Below, piece by piece: positions 45,522-54,602 of a stretch of 64,000 bases of DNA. The position numbers and the translations under genes were made by a program. This DNA is from Helicobacter burdigaliensis (GTDB lineage Bacteria > Campylobacterota > Campylobacteria > Campylobacterales > Helicobacteraceae), in assembly GCF_003670295.1 (NCBI RefSeq), contig NZ_QXJG01000004.1, positions 1 through 64,000 on the forward strand, read 5' to 3'. The notes under the pieces are model-generated. The model was not told where the DNA came from and ran no database searches. It saw only the letters and a program-made list of their open reading frames with translations. Each line of letters starts with the position of its first letter. Position 1 is the stretch's first letter.

Positions 45522-46609
45522 TGATACCCTTTTTAGATCTACACAAAATTAATCAGCGTTTTGAAGAAAAAATAGAGCAGGTTTTTAAAGAAGTTTTGGA
45601 TAGTGGCTGGTATCTTTTAGGAGAAAAAAATAGGATTTTTGAAGAGAATTTTGCAAAATATTGTGGGGTAAAAAGATGTATAGGTGTAGCAAATGGACTA
45701 GATGCGTTGCGTTTGGCAATAAAAGCCTATGAATTTCCACAAGATAGCGAGATAATCGTCCCTGCCAACACTTATATAGCTTCTATTTTGGCTATTAGTG
45801 ATTGCGGGTTGAAACCTATTTTAGTGGAACCAAGTCTTGAAACATATAATATTGATGTGGATTTAATTGAAGAAAAAATTACCCCAAAAACTAGAGCGAT
45901 TTTAGTGGTGCATTTATATGGGCAAGTGGTGGAAATGGCAAAAATTTGGGAGCTTGCAAAGAAATATAATTTAAAAATCATTGAAGATAGTGCTCAAGCT
46001 CATGGTGCAATGTATCAAGGTAAAAGAGCAGGGAGTTTAGGAGATGTATCAGGGTTTTCTTTCTATCCGGGTAAGAATCTTGGTGCATTGGGTGATGGAG
46101 GTTGTGTTACTACAAATAATGAAGATTTAGCTATTAAAATTAGGGTATTAGGAAATTATGGCTCGCTTGTAAAATATGAAAATATTTATAAGGGGTTAAA
46201 TTCGCGACTTGATGAGATCCAAGCAGCTATTTTGGATATAAAATTAAAAAGTTTAGATGAAGATAATAAAAGGCGTCGCCATATCGCAAAAATCTATCGA
46301 GAAAATATAAAAAATGATGCTATTGTTCTCCCGCAAACTTATGATGAGAAAGCACATGTTTGGCATTTGTTTGTAATCCGCACGCAAACTAGGAAAAAGT
46401 TACAAGAATACTTAAAGGCTAGAGGCATTCAAACGCTTATTCATTATCCTATCCCACCCCATAAACAAAATGCTTATAAAGAGTGGAATAGCCTTAGCTA
46501 TCCCATTACAGAAAAGATTCATAAAGAAGTCTTGTCTTTGCCTATTTCTCCTATATTAACAGATGATGAAGCGTATAAAGTGGCGGAAGCTGTAAATTAC
46601 TTTAATTGA
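45521..46609 (+). CDS. fdtB: dTDP-3-keto-6-deoxyhexose 3-aminotransferase (FdtB-like)
   Basis: A DegT/DnrJ/EryC1 PLP aminotransferase of 362 residues that puts an amine at C3 of the FdtA product. [17 protein letters not shown] is the typical start of FdtB/QdtB enzymes; [22 protein letters not shown] and the PLP-lysine K185 in [16 protein letters not shown] follow. It is separated from fdtA and fdtC by four genes, yet completes their pathway. It starts on the last base of the GT11 stop (TAATG), so its translation should depend in part on the GT11 frame. It is convergent with rny, five bases away. Confidence 0.9.
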   Translation: MIPFLDLHKINQRFEEKIEQVFKEVLDSGWYLLGEKNRIFEENFAKYCGVKRCIGVANGLDALRLAIKAYEFPQDSEIIVPANTYIASILAISDCGLKPILVEPSLETYNIDVDLIEEKITPKTRAILVVHLYGQVVEMAKIWELAKKYNLKIIEDSAQAHGAMYQGKRAGSLGDVSGFSFYPGKNLGALGDGGCVTTNNEDLAIKIRVLGNYGSLVKYENIYKGLNSRLDEIQAAILDIKLKSLDEDNKRRRHIAKIYRENIKNDAIVLPQTYDEKAHVWHLFVIRTQTRKKLQEYLKARGIQTLIHYPIPPHKQNAYKEWNSLSYPITEKIHKEVLSLPISPILTDDEAYKVAEAVNYFN

Positions 46610-46614
46610 TATTT

Positions 46615-48132
46615 TTACCCTGCTATCGCATAAGCGCGCATTTCGCGTATCACGCTAACTTTAATCTCTCCTGGATATTGCACTTTGCTTTCAATCTCTT
46701 TTGCGATTTCTCTAGCAAGCAGATAGGATTCATCATCACTAATCTCATCGGCTTTGACGATTACGCGTATTTCGCGTCCTGCATTGATTGCATAGGCATG
46801 GAGCACACCAAGCTTAGAAGTGGCAATGCTCTCTATCTCGCTAACGCGTTTTAGGTAGGTTTCTAGCACTTCACGCCTTGCACCTGGGCGTGCAGCTGAA
46901 AGTGCATCTGCTGCACAAACTGCGGCTGCTTCTATGCTTTTTATCTCTTCATCGCCATGGTGAGAGAGAATTGCATTTAATACGGTGGGGTGCTCGTTAT
47001 ATCTTCTGCAAATTTCAGCACCTAGTTCTACATGTGTTCCTTTAAATTCATGGGTGCGTGCCTTGCCTATATCGTGCAGTAATCCTGCACGCGTTGCAAG
47101 TAAGCAATCTCCCCCAAGCTCTGCTGCAATGATCCCTGCTAAATTTGCAACTTCTAGTGAGTGTGCAAGTGTATTTTGTCCATAGCTTGCACGGTAGCGG
47201 AGCTTTCCGATAAGCTTTTTGATTTCAGGGTGTATATTGTTTAGTCCTAGATCAAAAGTAATTCTATCGCCTTCATTATAGATTTCCTCCTCAAATTCAT
47301 CATAGCATTTTTGATAGGTTTCTTCTATTTTAGAGGGTTGTATTCTTCCATCTTCTACTAATTTTTCTATGGTTTTTACAGCGATGGCTCTGCGATAGAG
47401 GTTGTGTGAACTTACAATAATAACACCCGGAGTATCATCAATGATAATATCCACACCACAAATCATTTCTAAAGATTTGATATTGCGTCCTTCTTTGCCT
47501 ATGATTCTAGCCTTTAAATCATCACTTGGAAGCACGATTGTGTGGATGAGGCGTTCTGCTGCAAATTCTCCTGCAAAGCGTGTTGTGGCTTGTGCTAGGA
47601 TAAAATTCGCTTTTTGTTTGATTTCTTTTTTGGCTTCTTCTTCGTAAGTTCTTGCGAGTTTTGCAAACTCATGTTTGTATTCTTCTTTTAGTTGTTCTAG
47701 CAAGATTTCTTTGGCTTCATTTTTAGAGAGATAGCAAACATCTTGGGCTTTATGGATAAGCTCTTCTAGGGTTTTTTTGTATTGTTGTTTTAGATGTTTG
47801 ATGGCTTTTTTATCATCTTGTAAGATGCGTTTTTCTTTTTCTAATTCTAGTTTTTCTAATTCTAGTTTTTGTGTGGCTTTTAATTTTTCCTTTTCAAATT
47901 GCAAGTTTGCATTTTTATATTTTTCTTTTTCTTCTAGCTCCAATTCCTTTGCCTTGATTGTGGCTTCTTGTAGCTTCCTTTCTGCTTCGTGTTCAATTGC
48001 TTTTGCTTTAGCTTGTGAGTTAGCTAAGAGAACTTCAGAACTACTGCGTGAGAGCCTCTTTGATATGATGTAGCTTCCTCCTCCTGCTAGAAATGCGGAG
48101 AGAATGGAGCTTGTTACAATCCAAGTTACCAT
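46615..48132 (-). CDS. rny: Ribonuclease Y
   Basis: A membrane-anchored endoribonuclease of 505 residues that starts mRNA decay. It has one N-terminal helix (residues 3-24), a long Lys/Glu coiled coil to about residue 195, a KH domain (IIGKEGRNIKSLEMICGVDI) and an HD domain with LLHDIGKARTHE. The last part, SVIREMRAYAIAG, is the conserved end. The start overlaps the cyclo-ligase frame by 92 bases. Helicobacter lacks RNase E, so this or RNase J is the main mRNA nuclease. Confidence 0.96.
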   Translation of the reverse strand: MVTWIVTSSILSAFLAGGGSYIISKRLSRSSSEVLLANSQAKAKAIEHEAERKLQEATIKAKELELEEKEKYKNANLQFEKEKLKATQKLELEKLELEKEKRILQDDKKAIKHLKQQYKKTLEELIHKAQDVCYLSKNEAKEILLEQLKEEYKHEFAKLARTYEEEAKKEIKQKANFILAQATTRFAGEFAAERLIHTIVLPSDDLKARIIGKEGRNIKSLEMICGVDIIIDDTPGVIIVSSHNLYRRAIAVKTIEKLVEDGRIQPSKIEETYQKCYDEFEEEIYNEGDRITFDLGLNNIHPEIKKLIGKLRYRASYGQNTLAHSLEVANLAGIIAAELGGDCLLATRAGLLHDIGKARTHEFKGTHVELGAEICRRYNEHPTVLNAILSHHGDEEIKSIEAAAVCAADALSAARPGARREVLETYLKRVSEIESIATSKLGVLHAYAINAGREIRVIVKADEISDDESYLLAREIAKEIESKVQYPGEIKVSVIREMRAYAIAG

Positions 48133-48724
48133 GGTTTTTCCCTTTAAGTTTCAAGGATAAAAAAGGTGTGATAAATGAAGAAGCTTGTATGTCGTGAGAT
48201 TGTGTAATGGAAGAATGAGTATAGTTGAAAGCACGACAAATAAAGATATTATAAGGTTTATTTTTTAAAGAGTAAAAAGCTCTATCATACATACCTTTAC
48301 CAAATCCTATGCGTTTAAAATTTTGATCCATTCCAATTACAGGTATTATAGCTATATCTATTTTTTTGCTGGGATTAGAAGAATTTGGAGGCTCATAAAC
48401 TCCAAATGCTTTTTTCTGTAATGGAAGTCTAAATTTTACCATTTTAAAGCCAAAATTGTGCATAAAGGGAAGAAAAATTTTAACATTTTGTTGCTTTTTG
48501 TAATAGTAAAGTAGTTTTTTGCAATTAAATTCTAGCGCCAAAGGGTAATAAAAAAGGATATTTAATGGCTTATTACCCTTTTTTAGTTTATTATTTTTAA
48601 TAATATTATGCAGTTCTTTTGTGAGTTGTTTTTGGATTTTATAATCCAGTGCAATTTTATTTTTAGAATGCTTTATTTTTGTGAGCTTATCTTTAAAAAG
48701 TTGTCTAAAAATCGCTTTTTGCAC
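48041..48724 (-). CDS. 5-formyltetrahydrofolate cyclo-ligase family protein
   Basis: A 227-residue protein. The family hallmark is IGFGKGMYDRAF near residue 143, with IDIAIIPVIGMD before it and a basic N-terminal RQLFKDKLTKIKHSKNKI that binds substrate. It would return 5-formyl-THF to the active folate pool. After SHDIQASSFITPF, where homologues normally end, the frame runs another 30 or so residues through the ribosome binding site and first 31 codons of rny. That tail is basic and looks non-native. It overlaps the upstream membrane gene by 20 bases. Confidence 0.8.
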   Translation of the reverse strand: MQKAIFRQLFKDKLTKIKHSKNKIALDYKIQKQLTKELHNIIKNNKLKKGNKPLNILFYYPLALEFNCKKLLYYYKKQQNVKIFLPFMHNFGFKMVKFRLPLQKKAFGVYEPPNSSNPSKKIDIAIIPVIGMDQNFKRIGFGKGMYDRAFYSLKNKPYNIFICRAFNYTHSSITQSHDIQASSFITPFLSLKLKGKNHGNLDCNKLHSLRISSRRRKLHHIKEALTQ

Positions 48725-49292
48725 TTTTATTCCTTTTGTTTAGTGAGATTATAAGGGTTATAAAAACAAAGCATTGTATCAAAAGAAGTGCAAAATGCAG
48801 GTAATAAACTTGCAAAATCTTATCTTTAATCTCTAAAGATTCTAATATAAAATAAAAGCAAAATGCTAAGAAAAGTCCTGCTAAATAGCCGCTTTGTTTG
48901 AGTTTGTCAAAGTTGGCTAGAATCTCTTTTTGATGAAAGATTAATGTTTCGCTTCGCACAAGATAATCCCCAAAAATAAAGCTAAGCTGATAAAGACTAT
49001 AAACTAAAATAGCCCCTTTAAATGTATTTGGAAATAATAAAAAGGCTAAAACATATAAAAAGGGGATAATTTCTATAAAAACCAAAATTTTTTTATAGGG
49101 TTTTTCTTTTATGAGTTGTGTATAAAATAGGGTTAAAATAAAAGCACAAAGTGCAAGCAAAATGCCCCCTATGGAATAAACTTTAGGGGGTAAGGGCGAA
49201 TAGATAGTAAAAATAGTTCCCAAAGCAACCCCACTAAAAAGGGAATTACTAAACTTATATAAATAATAAAAGGGTAATAAAAAATTTTGCAT
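48705..49292 (-). CDS. Integral membrane protein of unknown function
   Basis: A 195-residue protein with about five or six membrane helices (residues 15-30, 38-58, 66-82, 88-105, 133-150 and 162-182) and a basic C-terminus. I do not recognise a domain. A membrane protein next to the cyclo-ligase and rny is, as I recall, also found in Campylobacter jejuni (Cj1208-Cj1210), so this is probably the same conserved gene. It overlaps the cyclo-ligase by 20 bases and abuts the TonB receptor gene at 49292. Confidence 0.7.
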   Translation of the reverse strand: MQNFLLPFYYLYKFSNSLFSGVALGTIFTIYSPLPPKVYSIGGILLALCAFILTLFYTQLIKEKPYKKILVFIEIIPFLYVLAFLLFPNTFKGAILVYSLYQLSFIFGDYLVRSETLIFHQKEILANFDKLKQSGYLAGLFLAFCFYFILESLEIKDKILQVYYLHFALLLIQCFVFITLIISLNKRNKSAKSDF

Positions 49293-51217
49293 TAGAATCT
49301 ATATTTCACTCCCGCTCCAAATGTGGTTTCAAACTCATAAAGATAATATCCACCACTTGCAACTACTGCATTTTTATGCCCTGTTAGATTGTTTGCAAAA
49401 GTATAAAACTCCCAGTCTTTTTTTGTATAGCTAATCGTTGCATTTAGGCTTTGATAATTTGGCATTTTTTCGCTCGTGTTAGTAAAATCATCATAATCAT
49501 AAGCTCTAGAACCATATTTATAAGAAAGTCCAAGATTGATAGAGGGTAATGGGAGATAGTTTGCACTTACCACAAAAGTGTGTTGTAAGATTCCGGGAAT
49601 TTCTTTGTTGTAGTAGGCATTTTCTTTATTTTTGGCTTCTACATATGCGTAGCTAAGAGTAGAGTAGAAATTGCTTGCATAATGCGTGGTAAATTTACCT
49701 TCAAATCCTATTCTTTGGGTTTTGCTTAGACTTTTGTTTGTGAAAGTGTTTGGTTCATAAAAGGCTTCATTTTTTCCTTCTATAAAAAAGAGCGAAGTTT
49801 CTAGTCTATGTAATCCAAAAAAGCTTGTTTGCCCTATTTGATAGGTGTCAAATGTGGCGGTTTTAATGAGAGGATTAAGCTTCCCGCTAAAATCAAACAT
49901 ATAATCTACATTAGGGGCAATAAAACTTCTAGTATAGGAAGCAAAAAGGCTAATTTGTGGGTGAATTTTATAAGAGATTCCAAGTTCTGCACCCATTTTG
50001 TTGTCTATGCTTTTAGAATCGGCTAGTTTGGAATTGATGTGATTAAAAGAGAGCCCCCCGTTTAGCGTAATGTCATCAAAGTATTTTTCGCTATTTGCAT
50101 AAAAAAGTGCTTCTTTTACATTTGCCAGATTGCTTTGGTTGTCTCTTTTGCTGTTTTTTAATGTATTACCGAATTCTACCAAGTAAGAGTTATTTTGATA
50201 TTTTGTATTAAAAATAGTATAGAGTGAGTTTCCCTCCATTTTATTATTGAAATTTACAAAATCACTTTCACTTCTTGTAGTGCCAAAGTTAAAATCACTT
50301 ACAAATCCATTACTAGAAAAATAGCTTAAAGCTGCATTGTATTGCAAAGTCCAGTATTTTTGCTGTGTGAAAGTATCGCCACCCCATAGTGGTGGTGTAG
50401 GAGGTTGTGTGGGGTCTTTTATAAATTGTTCTTTTGTTAGAGGGTTTGCATATTTTATGCCATATTTTGAATAGTTGAATGTTGTTTTTAAAAGCAAATC
50501 ATCGCTAGGTGTGTAATAAAGCGAAAAACCTCCATTTTTGTTATAGCTTCCATCTTTTTCATCTTGTGTGATATTTCTAGAGCCTTGTGTGTTTTGGTAT
50601 TGTCCATAAACACCTGCATTTAGATTGTTTGCTACATGACGCATAAAGATTTGTGAATTAGCACTTTTGTAGCTAGAGTAGCTAAAATGAAGTTGTTTAA
50701 AATCTTTGCTTGAAGTGGTAATTTTTAGAACCCCACTCGTTGCCCCATTGCCATATTTTAGGGTATCTCTGCCCTTTAAAATCTCTATTTTAGCAACAGC
50801 ATCTAAAGGGATAGAGCTTAAAAGAATAGGAGTTGAATCTATATTGTTATAATAGATTCCATCTATTACAATAGCAAGATTTTTATGTCCATTGATACCA
50901 AAGCCCCTTAAATCAATGCTTTGATTATAGGGGTTACCATAGTTTGTGTGGATATTTAATAAAGAATGCTTAGAGAGGAAATCATAAAGCGTTTGGGAGT
51001 TGCTTTGTGCGATTTCTTCACTTGTAAATTCTTCTTTAAAACCTTCCTCTTTTTGTGTTGTGTCAAAATAGGACTTTAGATTATGTGCTTGTTGCGATTT
51101 TTCTTCTAGGCTTGCATTTTGTGCTTGCAGGCTAAGAGTGCTATGCAAAACTAAGATGGCAGCAAGAGAAAAGTATCTCTTAAAGCCTTTTGTCTTTAGT
51201 TGTCTGTATTTTTTCAT
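49292..51217 (-). CDS. TonB-dependent outer-membrane receptor
   Basis: A 641-residue receptor from the chosen ATG at 51217 (MKKYRQLKTK), which has AAGGAAAT before it. A longer frame to 51319 adds 34 residues that no signal rule supports. The signal is basic, then FSLAAILVLHSTLSLQAQ. The plug contains IDLRGFGINGHKNLAIVIDG and KIEILKGRDTLKYGNGATSG. The barrel repeats end with the aromatic FGAGVKYRF. The ligand is unknown; no TonB, siderophore or haem genes flank it. The barrel includes YANPLTKEQFIKDP and YDFSGKLNPLIKT-like loops typical of vitamin or siderophore receptors. Confidence 0.9.
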   Translation of the reverse strand: MKKYRQLKTKGFKRYFSLAAILVLHSTLSLQAQNASLEEKSQQAHNLKSYFDTTQKEEGFKEEFTSEEIAQSNSQTLYDFLSKHSLLNIHTNYGNPYNQSIDLRGFGINGHKNLAIVIDGIYYNNIDSTPILLSSIPLDAVAKIEILKGRDTLKYGNGATSGVLKITTSSKDFKQLHFSYSSYKSANSQIFMRHVANNLNAGVYGQYQNTQGSRNITQDEKDGSYNKNGGFSLYYTPSDDLLLKTTFNYSKYGIKYANPLTKEQFIKDPTQPPTPPLWGGDTFTQQKYWTLQYNAALSYFSSNGFVSDFNFGTTRSESDFVNFNNKMEGNSLYTIFNTKYQNNSYLVEFGNTLKNSKRDNQSNLANVKEALFYANSEKYFDDITLNGGLSFNHINSKLADSKSIDNKMGAELGISYKIHPQISLFASYTRSFIAPNVDYMFDFSGKLNPLIKTATFDTYQIGQTSFFGLHRLETSLFFIEGKNEAFYEPNTFTNKSLSKTQRIGFEGKFTTHYASNFYSTLSYAYVEAKNKENAYYNKEIPGILQHTFVVSANYLPLPSINLGLSYKYGSRAYDYDDFTNTSEKMPNYQSLNATISYTKKDWEFYTFANNLTGHKNAVVASGGYYLYEFETTFGAGVKYRF

Positions 51218-51254
51218 CTTTATGATTTCCTTGTCTAGTAAAATAAAAGTGTAA

Positions 51255-51260
51255 ATTATA
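51255..51260 (-). promoter_or_regulatory. -10 element of the TonB receptor gene
   Basis: On the minus strand these bases read TATAAT, 38 bases before the receptor start. No convincing Fur box was found by eye. Confidence 0.45.
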
Positions 51261-51329
51261 TAGTATTTTTTAAAAAAGTATTGACTTATGCTAAAAGTTT
51301 TGCTAAAATCACACTTCATTTTTAAAAAT

Positions 51330-51405
51330 GCTGGTGTAGCTCAGTTGGTAGAGCAGCTGCCTTGTAAGCAGCAGGCCGGGGGTTCGAGTCCCTTTACCAG
51401 CTCCA
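51330..51405 (+). tRNA. tRNA-Thr (UGU)
   Basis: A 76-base cloverleaf: acceptor GCTGGTG pairs with TACCAGC. The D arm is AGCTCAGTTGGTAGAGC, the anticodon loop CTTGTAA reads UGU, the T arm is GGGTTCGAGTCCC and CCA is encoded. It is the first of four tRNAs before tuf. Confidence 0.95.
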
Positions 51406-51438
51406 TTTTTTCAGTGTTTGACCAGTTTAAATAATTGG

Positions 51439-51523
<85 letters not shown>

Positions 51524-51535
51524 TTAATAGCCATT

Positions 51536-51612
51536 GCGGGAGTAGCTCAGTTGGCTAGAGCATCAGCCTTCCAAGCTGAGGGTCGCGGGTTCGAGCCCCG
51601 TTTCCCGCTCCA
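51536..51612 (+). tRNA. tRNA-Gly (UCC)
   Basis: A 77-base cloverleaf: acceptor GCGGGAG pairs with TTCCCGC with one wobble. The anticodon loop CTTCCAA reads UCC, the T loop is TTCGAGC and CCA is encoded. Confidence 0.95.
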
Positions 51613-51698
51613 TATATACTGGGAGCTGATTCTACATAAAGTTTATTTATTTCAATCAGCCTAACACTATTAAATTTATTGTTAAAAATGTGATTTTT

Positions 51699-51773
51699 GC
51701 CCATATAGCTCAGTGGCAGAGCACTTCCTTGGTAAGGAAGAGGCCGGCGGTTCAATCCCGCTTATGGGCTCCA
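51699..51773 (+). tRNA. tRNA-Thr (GGU)
   Basis: A 75-base cloverleaf: acceptor GCCCATA pairs with TATGGGC. The anticodon loop TTGGTAA reads GGU, the T loop is TTCAATC and CCA is encoded. Two threonine isoacceptors flank the Tyr-Gly pair, the usual order before tuf in Campylobacterota. Confidence 0.95.
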
Positions 51774-51847
51774 GTTTTTCAAAAGTTGCGATGGAATTGT
51801 AGAAAATGTTACGATTCTTAATTTTAAAATTGGTAAAAATAGTGTAG

Positions 51848-51853
51848 TATAAC
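51848..51853 (+). promoter_or_regulatory. Possible -10 element of tuf
   Basis: TATAAC lies 32 bases before the tuf ATG, after GGTAAAAATAGTGTAG. It may drive tuf separately from the tRNA transcript. TTAGGAGAAG is the ribosome binding site. Confidence 0.4.
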
Positions 51854-51885
51854 GGCTATTTAACTTAAAATTTTAGGAGAAGCTT

Positions 51886-53088
51886 ATGGCTAAGGAAAAA
51901 TTTAACAGAGGAAATAAACCTCACGTAAATGTTGGTACAATTGGGCATGTTGACCATGGTAAGACAACTTTAAGTGCTGCAATTTCTGCTGTTCTATCAC
52001 AAAAGGGTTTAGCAGAATTGAAAGATTATGATAATATCGATAATGCTCCTGAAGAGAAAGAGCGCGGTATTACAATTGCAACTTCACACATTGAGTATGA
52101 AACAGAGAAAAGACACTACGCACATGTAGATTGTCCTGGACACGCTGACTATGTTAAAAATATGATTACAGGTGCTGCTCAAATGGATGGAGCGATTCTA
52201 GTAGTTTCTGCAGCAGATGGTCCTATGCCTCAAACAAGAGAGCATATTCTATTATCACGCCAAGTAGGTGTTCCCTATATCGTTGTTTTTATGAATAAGC
52301 AAGATATGGTAGATGATGCAGAACTTTTAGAGTTAGTAGAAATGGAAATTAGAGAACTTCTATCCAGCTATGATTTCCCAGGTGATGATACTCCAATCGT
52401 TGCAGGTTCAGCTTTAAAAGCATTGGAAGAAGCTAAAGCAGGTAATCTAGGTGAGTGGAGTGATAAAATCATGAAGCTAATGGATGCGGTAGATGAGTAT
52501 ATCCCAACTCCAGTGCGTGAAACAGATAAAACTTTCTTGATGCCTATTGAAGATGTTTTCTCAATCGCAGGTCGTGGAACTGTTGTTACAGGAAGAATTG
52601 AAAGAGGTATCGTAAAAGTAGGTGATGAGATCGAGATCGTAGGTATCAAAGACACTCAAAAAACAACTGTAACAGGTGTTGAGATGTTTAGAAAAGAGCT
52701 TGATCAAGGTGAAGCAGGTGATAATGTTGGGGTTCTTTTAAGAGGAACAAAGAAAGAAGAAGTAGAAAGAGGTATGGTATTATGTAAGCCAGGCTCAATC
52801 ACTCCACATAAAAAATTTGAAGGTGAAATCTATGTTCTATCAAAAGAGGAAGGTGGAAGACATACTCCATTCTTTAATGGTTATAGACCACAATTCTATG
52901 TAAGAACAACAGATATTACAGGTTCAATCCAATTACCAGAAGGTACAGAAATGGTTATGCCAGGTGATAATATTAAAATCACAGTTGAGTTAATCAACCC
53001 AATCGCGCTAGAAGAGGGAACACGCTTTGCTATCCGTGAAGGTGGTAGAACTGTTGGTGCGGGTGTTGTTACAAAGATTATTGAATAG
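51886..53088 (+). CDS. tuf: Elongation factor Tu
   Basis: Delivers aminoacyl-tRNA to the ribosome. It has 400 residues with [13 protein letters not shown] (P loop), the switch sequence [18 protein letters not shown] and MNKQDM (G4). Domains 2 and 3 follow ([13 protein letters not shown] and [15 protein letters not shown]). Only one tuf is seen here, which is normal for Helicobacter. It is followed eight bases later by rpmG. Confidence 0.98.
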   Translation: MAKEKFNRGNKPHVNVGTIGHVDHGKTTLSAAISAVLSQKGLAELKDYDNIDNAPEEKERGITIATSHIEYETEKRHYAHVDCPGHADYVKNMITGAAQMDGAILVVSAADGPMPQTREHILLSRQVGVPYIVVFMNKQDMVDDAELLELVEMEIRELLSSYDFPGDDTPIVAGSALKALEEAKAGNLGEWSDKIMKLMDAVDEYIPTPVRETDKTFLMPIEDVFSIAGRGTVVTGRIERGIVKVGDEIEIVGIKDTQKTTVTGVEMFRKELDQGEAGDNVGVLLRGTKKEEVERGMVLCKPGSITPHKKFEGEIYVLSKEEGGRHTPFFNGYRPQFYVRTTDITGSIQLPEGTEMVMPGDNIKITVELINPIALEEGTRFAIREGGRTVGAGVVTKIIE

Positions 53089-53096
53089 GCTAAGTT

Positions 53097-53267
53097 ATGG
53101 CAAAAGGTAATCGTGTAAAAATTGGACTCAAATGTTCTGAATGCGGTGACATTAATTACAGTACTGTAAAAAATGCTAAAACCCAAACAGAGAAACTGGA
53201 GCTAAAAAAGTTCTGCCCAAGGTTAAATAAACATACAATTCACAAAGAAGTGAAACTTAAGAGCTAA
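53097..53267 (+). CDS. rpmG: 50S ribosomal protein L33
   Basis: A 56-residue ribosomal protein. It begins [20 protein letters not shown] and ends [12 protein letters not shown]. The cysteine pair C13/C16 and a third Cys in [10 protein letters not shown] are present, while the fourth zinc-type Cys is absent, as in other Campylobacterota as far as I recall. It lies between tuf and tRNA-Trp with TAAGTT before the ATG. Confidence 0.96.
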   Translation: MAKGNRVKIGLKCSECGDINYSTVKNAKTQTEKLELKKFCPRLNKHTIHKEVKLKS

Positions 53268-53298
53268 AAGAGTTTATCTCTTTTGGCTTTCATTATAT

Positions 53299-53374
53299 AG
53301 GTCAGTAGCTCCAATGGTAGAGCGTCGGTCTCCAAAACCGAGTGTTGGGGGTTCGAGTCCCTCCTGGCCTGCCA
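53299..53374 (+). tRNA. tRNA-Trp (CCA)
   Basis: A 76-base cloverleaf: acceptor AGGTCAG pairs with CTGGCCT with one wobble. The anticodon loop CTCCAAA reads CCA, the T loop is TTCGAGT, the discriminator is G and CCA is encoded. It lies between rpmG and secE, the conserved place. Confidence 0.95.
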
Positions 53375-53404
53375 TTTTTGGAATAAAGAGAGACAAATAA
53401 AGTT

Positions 53405-53584
53405 ATGAAAAAACTAATCACTTATTATAGATTATCCAAAGAAGAACTATCAAAAGTAATCTTCCCTACAAAAGAACAAGTAAGAAATGCTTTTATTTCA
53501 GTTGTTGTGGTTGTAACGGTTGTAGCTCTATTTTTAGCATTGGTTGGTTTTATTCTTGGAAGTTTTGTTTCAAACATTTTATAA
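53405..53584 (+). CDS. secE: Preprotein translocase subunit SecE
   Basis: A 59-residue single-span SecE of the short type. The amphipathic N-terminal helix with LSKEELSKVIFPTKEQVRNA leads into the membrane helix (residues about 33-58, VVVVVTVVALFLALVGFILG). It stabilises SecY in the SecYEG channel. It ends 14 bases before nusG, as in nearly all bacteria. Confidence 0.95.
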   Translation: MKKLITYYRLSKEELSKVIFPTKEQVRNAFISVVVVVTVVALFLALVGFILGSFVSNIL

Positions 53585-53598
53585 AATAGGATTTGTCT

Positions 53599-54129
53599 AT
53601 GGCTTTGTATTGGTATGCGATTCAAACATATTTTGGTAGTGAGCAAGCTGTAAAGCGAGGTATTGAAAATCTTGTAAAAGAACATCATTTGCAAGAAAGA
53701 CTTACGGACATTGTTGTGCCTACTGAAGATATTATTGAAGTAAAGAACAACAAAAAAAAGATTAGTGAAAGAAGTCTATATCCTGGTTATGTTTTTATCA
53801 AAGTAGATCTTGATACGCAATTGTGGCATACCATTCAATCTTTACCAAAAGTTAGTCGCTTTATTGGTGAAGCAAAAAAACCAACGCCTTTAAGTGAAGC
53901 GGATATTAATCATATCATTGAAAAAGTTCAAAATCGTGCAGCTCCTAAACCAAAGATTATTTTTGAAGCAGGAGAAGTTGTAAGGATTATAGAAGGTCCT
54001 TTTGCAAACTTTACAGGAACGGTTGAAGAATATGATATGGAGCATAGAAAGCTAAAGCTAAATGTGTCTATTTTTGGTCGAAGCACACCTATTGAAATAC
54101 TTTATTCACAAGTGGAAAAAATAGTTTAA
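53599..54129 (+). CDS. nusG: Transcription termination/antitermination protein NusG
   Basis: Binds RNA polymerase and links it to Rho or the ribosome. It has 176 residues. The NGN domain includes WYAIQTYFGSEQAVKRGIENL and SLYPGYVFIKVDL; the KOW domain includes EAGEVVRIIEGPFANFTGTVEE. I choose the ATG at 53599 because AGGA is seven bases before it and homologues start near ALYWYAIQ. A TTG at 53593 would add two residues. Confidence 0.97.
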   Translation: MALYWYAIQTYFGSEQAVKRGIENLVKEHHLQERLTDIVVPTEDIIEVKNNKKKISERSLYPGYVFIKVDLDTQLWHTIQSLPKVSRFIGEAKKPTPLSEADINHIIEKVQNRAAPKPKIIFEAGEVVRIIEGPFANFTGTVEEYDMEHRKLKLNVSIFGRSTPIEILYSQVEKIV

Positions 54130-54154
54130 CAACTAATAAAAACAAGGATAAGTT

Positions 54155-54580
54155 ATGGCAAAGAAAATAATTGGCGAACTTAAGCTCCAAATCCCTGCAG
54201 GAAAAGCAAATCCATCTCCACCCGTAGGTCCAGCATTAGGTCAGCGTGGTGTAAATATTATGGAATTTTGTAAAGCTTTTAATGAAAAAACAAAAGATAT
54301 GGGGAATTTTAATATTCCTGTAATTATTACAGTTTATCAAGATAAGAGCTTTACATTTATTACTAAAAAGCCACCTGTTACAGATTTGATTAAAAAAGCA
54401 GCAGGTATTCAAAAAGGTTCTGATAATCCTCTAAAAAATAAAGTAGGTAAGCTTACAAAAGCTCAAATTTTGGAGATTGTTAAAACAAAGATGGATGATT
54501 TGAATGCAAATTCTGAAGAAGCAGCAATGAAAATTGTTGAAGGAAGTGCTCGCAGTATGGGCATTGAAGTTGTAGATTAA
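54155..54580 (+). CDS. rplK: 50S ribosomal protein L11
   Basis: A 141-residue protein of the GTPase-associated stalk base. The Pro-rich N-terminus [20 protein letters not shown] and the RNA-binding C-terminus with [10 protein letters not shown] are diagnostic. The gap to rplA is 22 bases. Confidence 0.98.
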   Translation: MAKKIIGELKLQIPAGKANPSPPVGPALGQRGVNIMEFCKAFNEKTKDMGNFNIPVIITVYQDKSFTFITKKPPVTDLIKKAAGIQKGSDNPLKNKVGKLTKAQILEIVKTKMDDLNANSEEAAMKIVEGSARSMGIEVVD

Positions 54581-54602
54581 AAAGACGCGTTGGAGTATAA
54601 AT

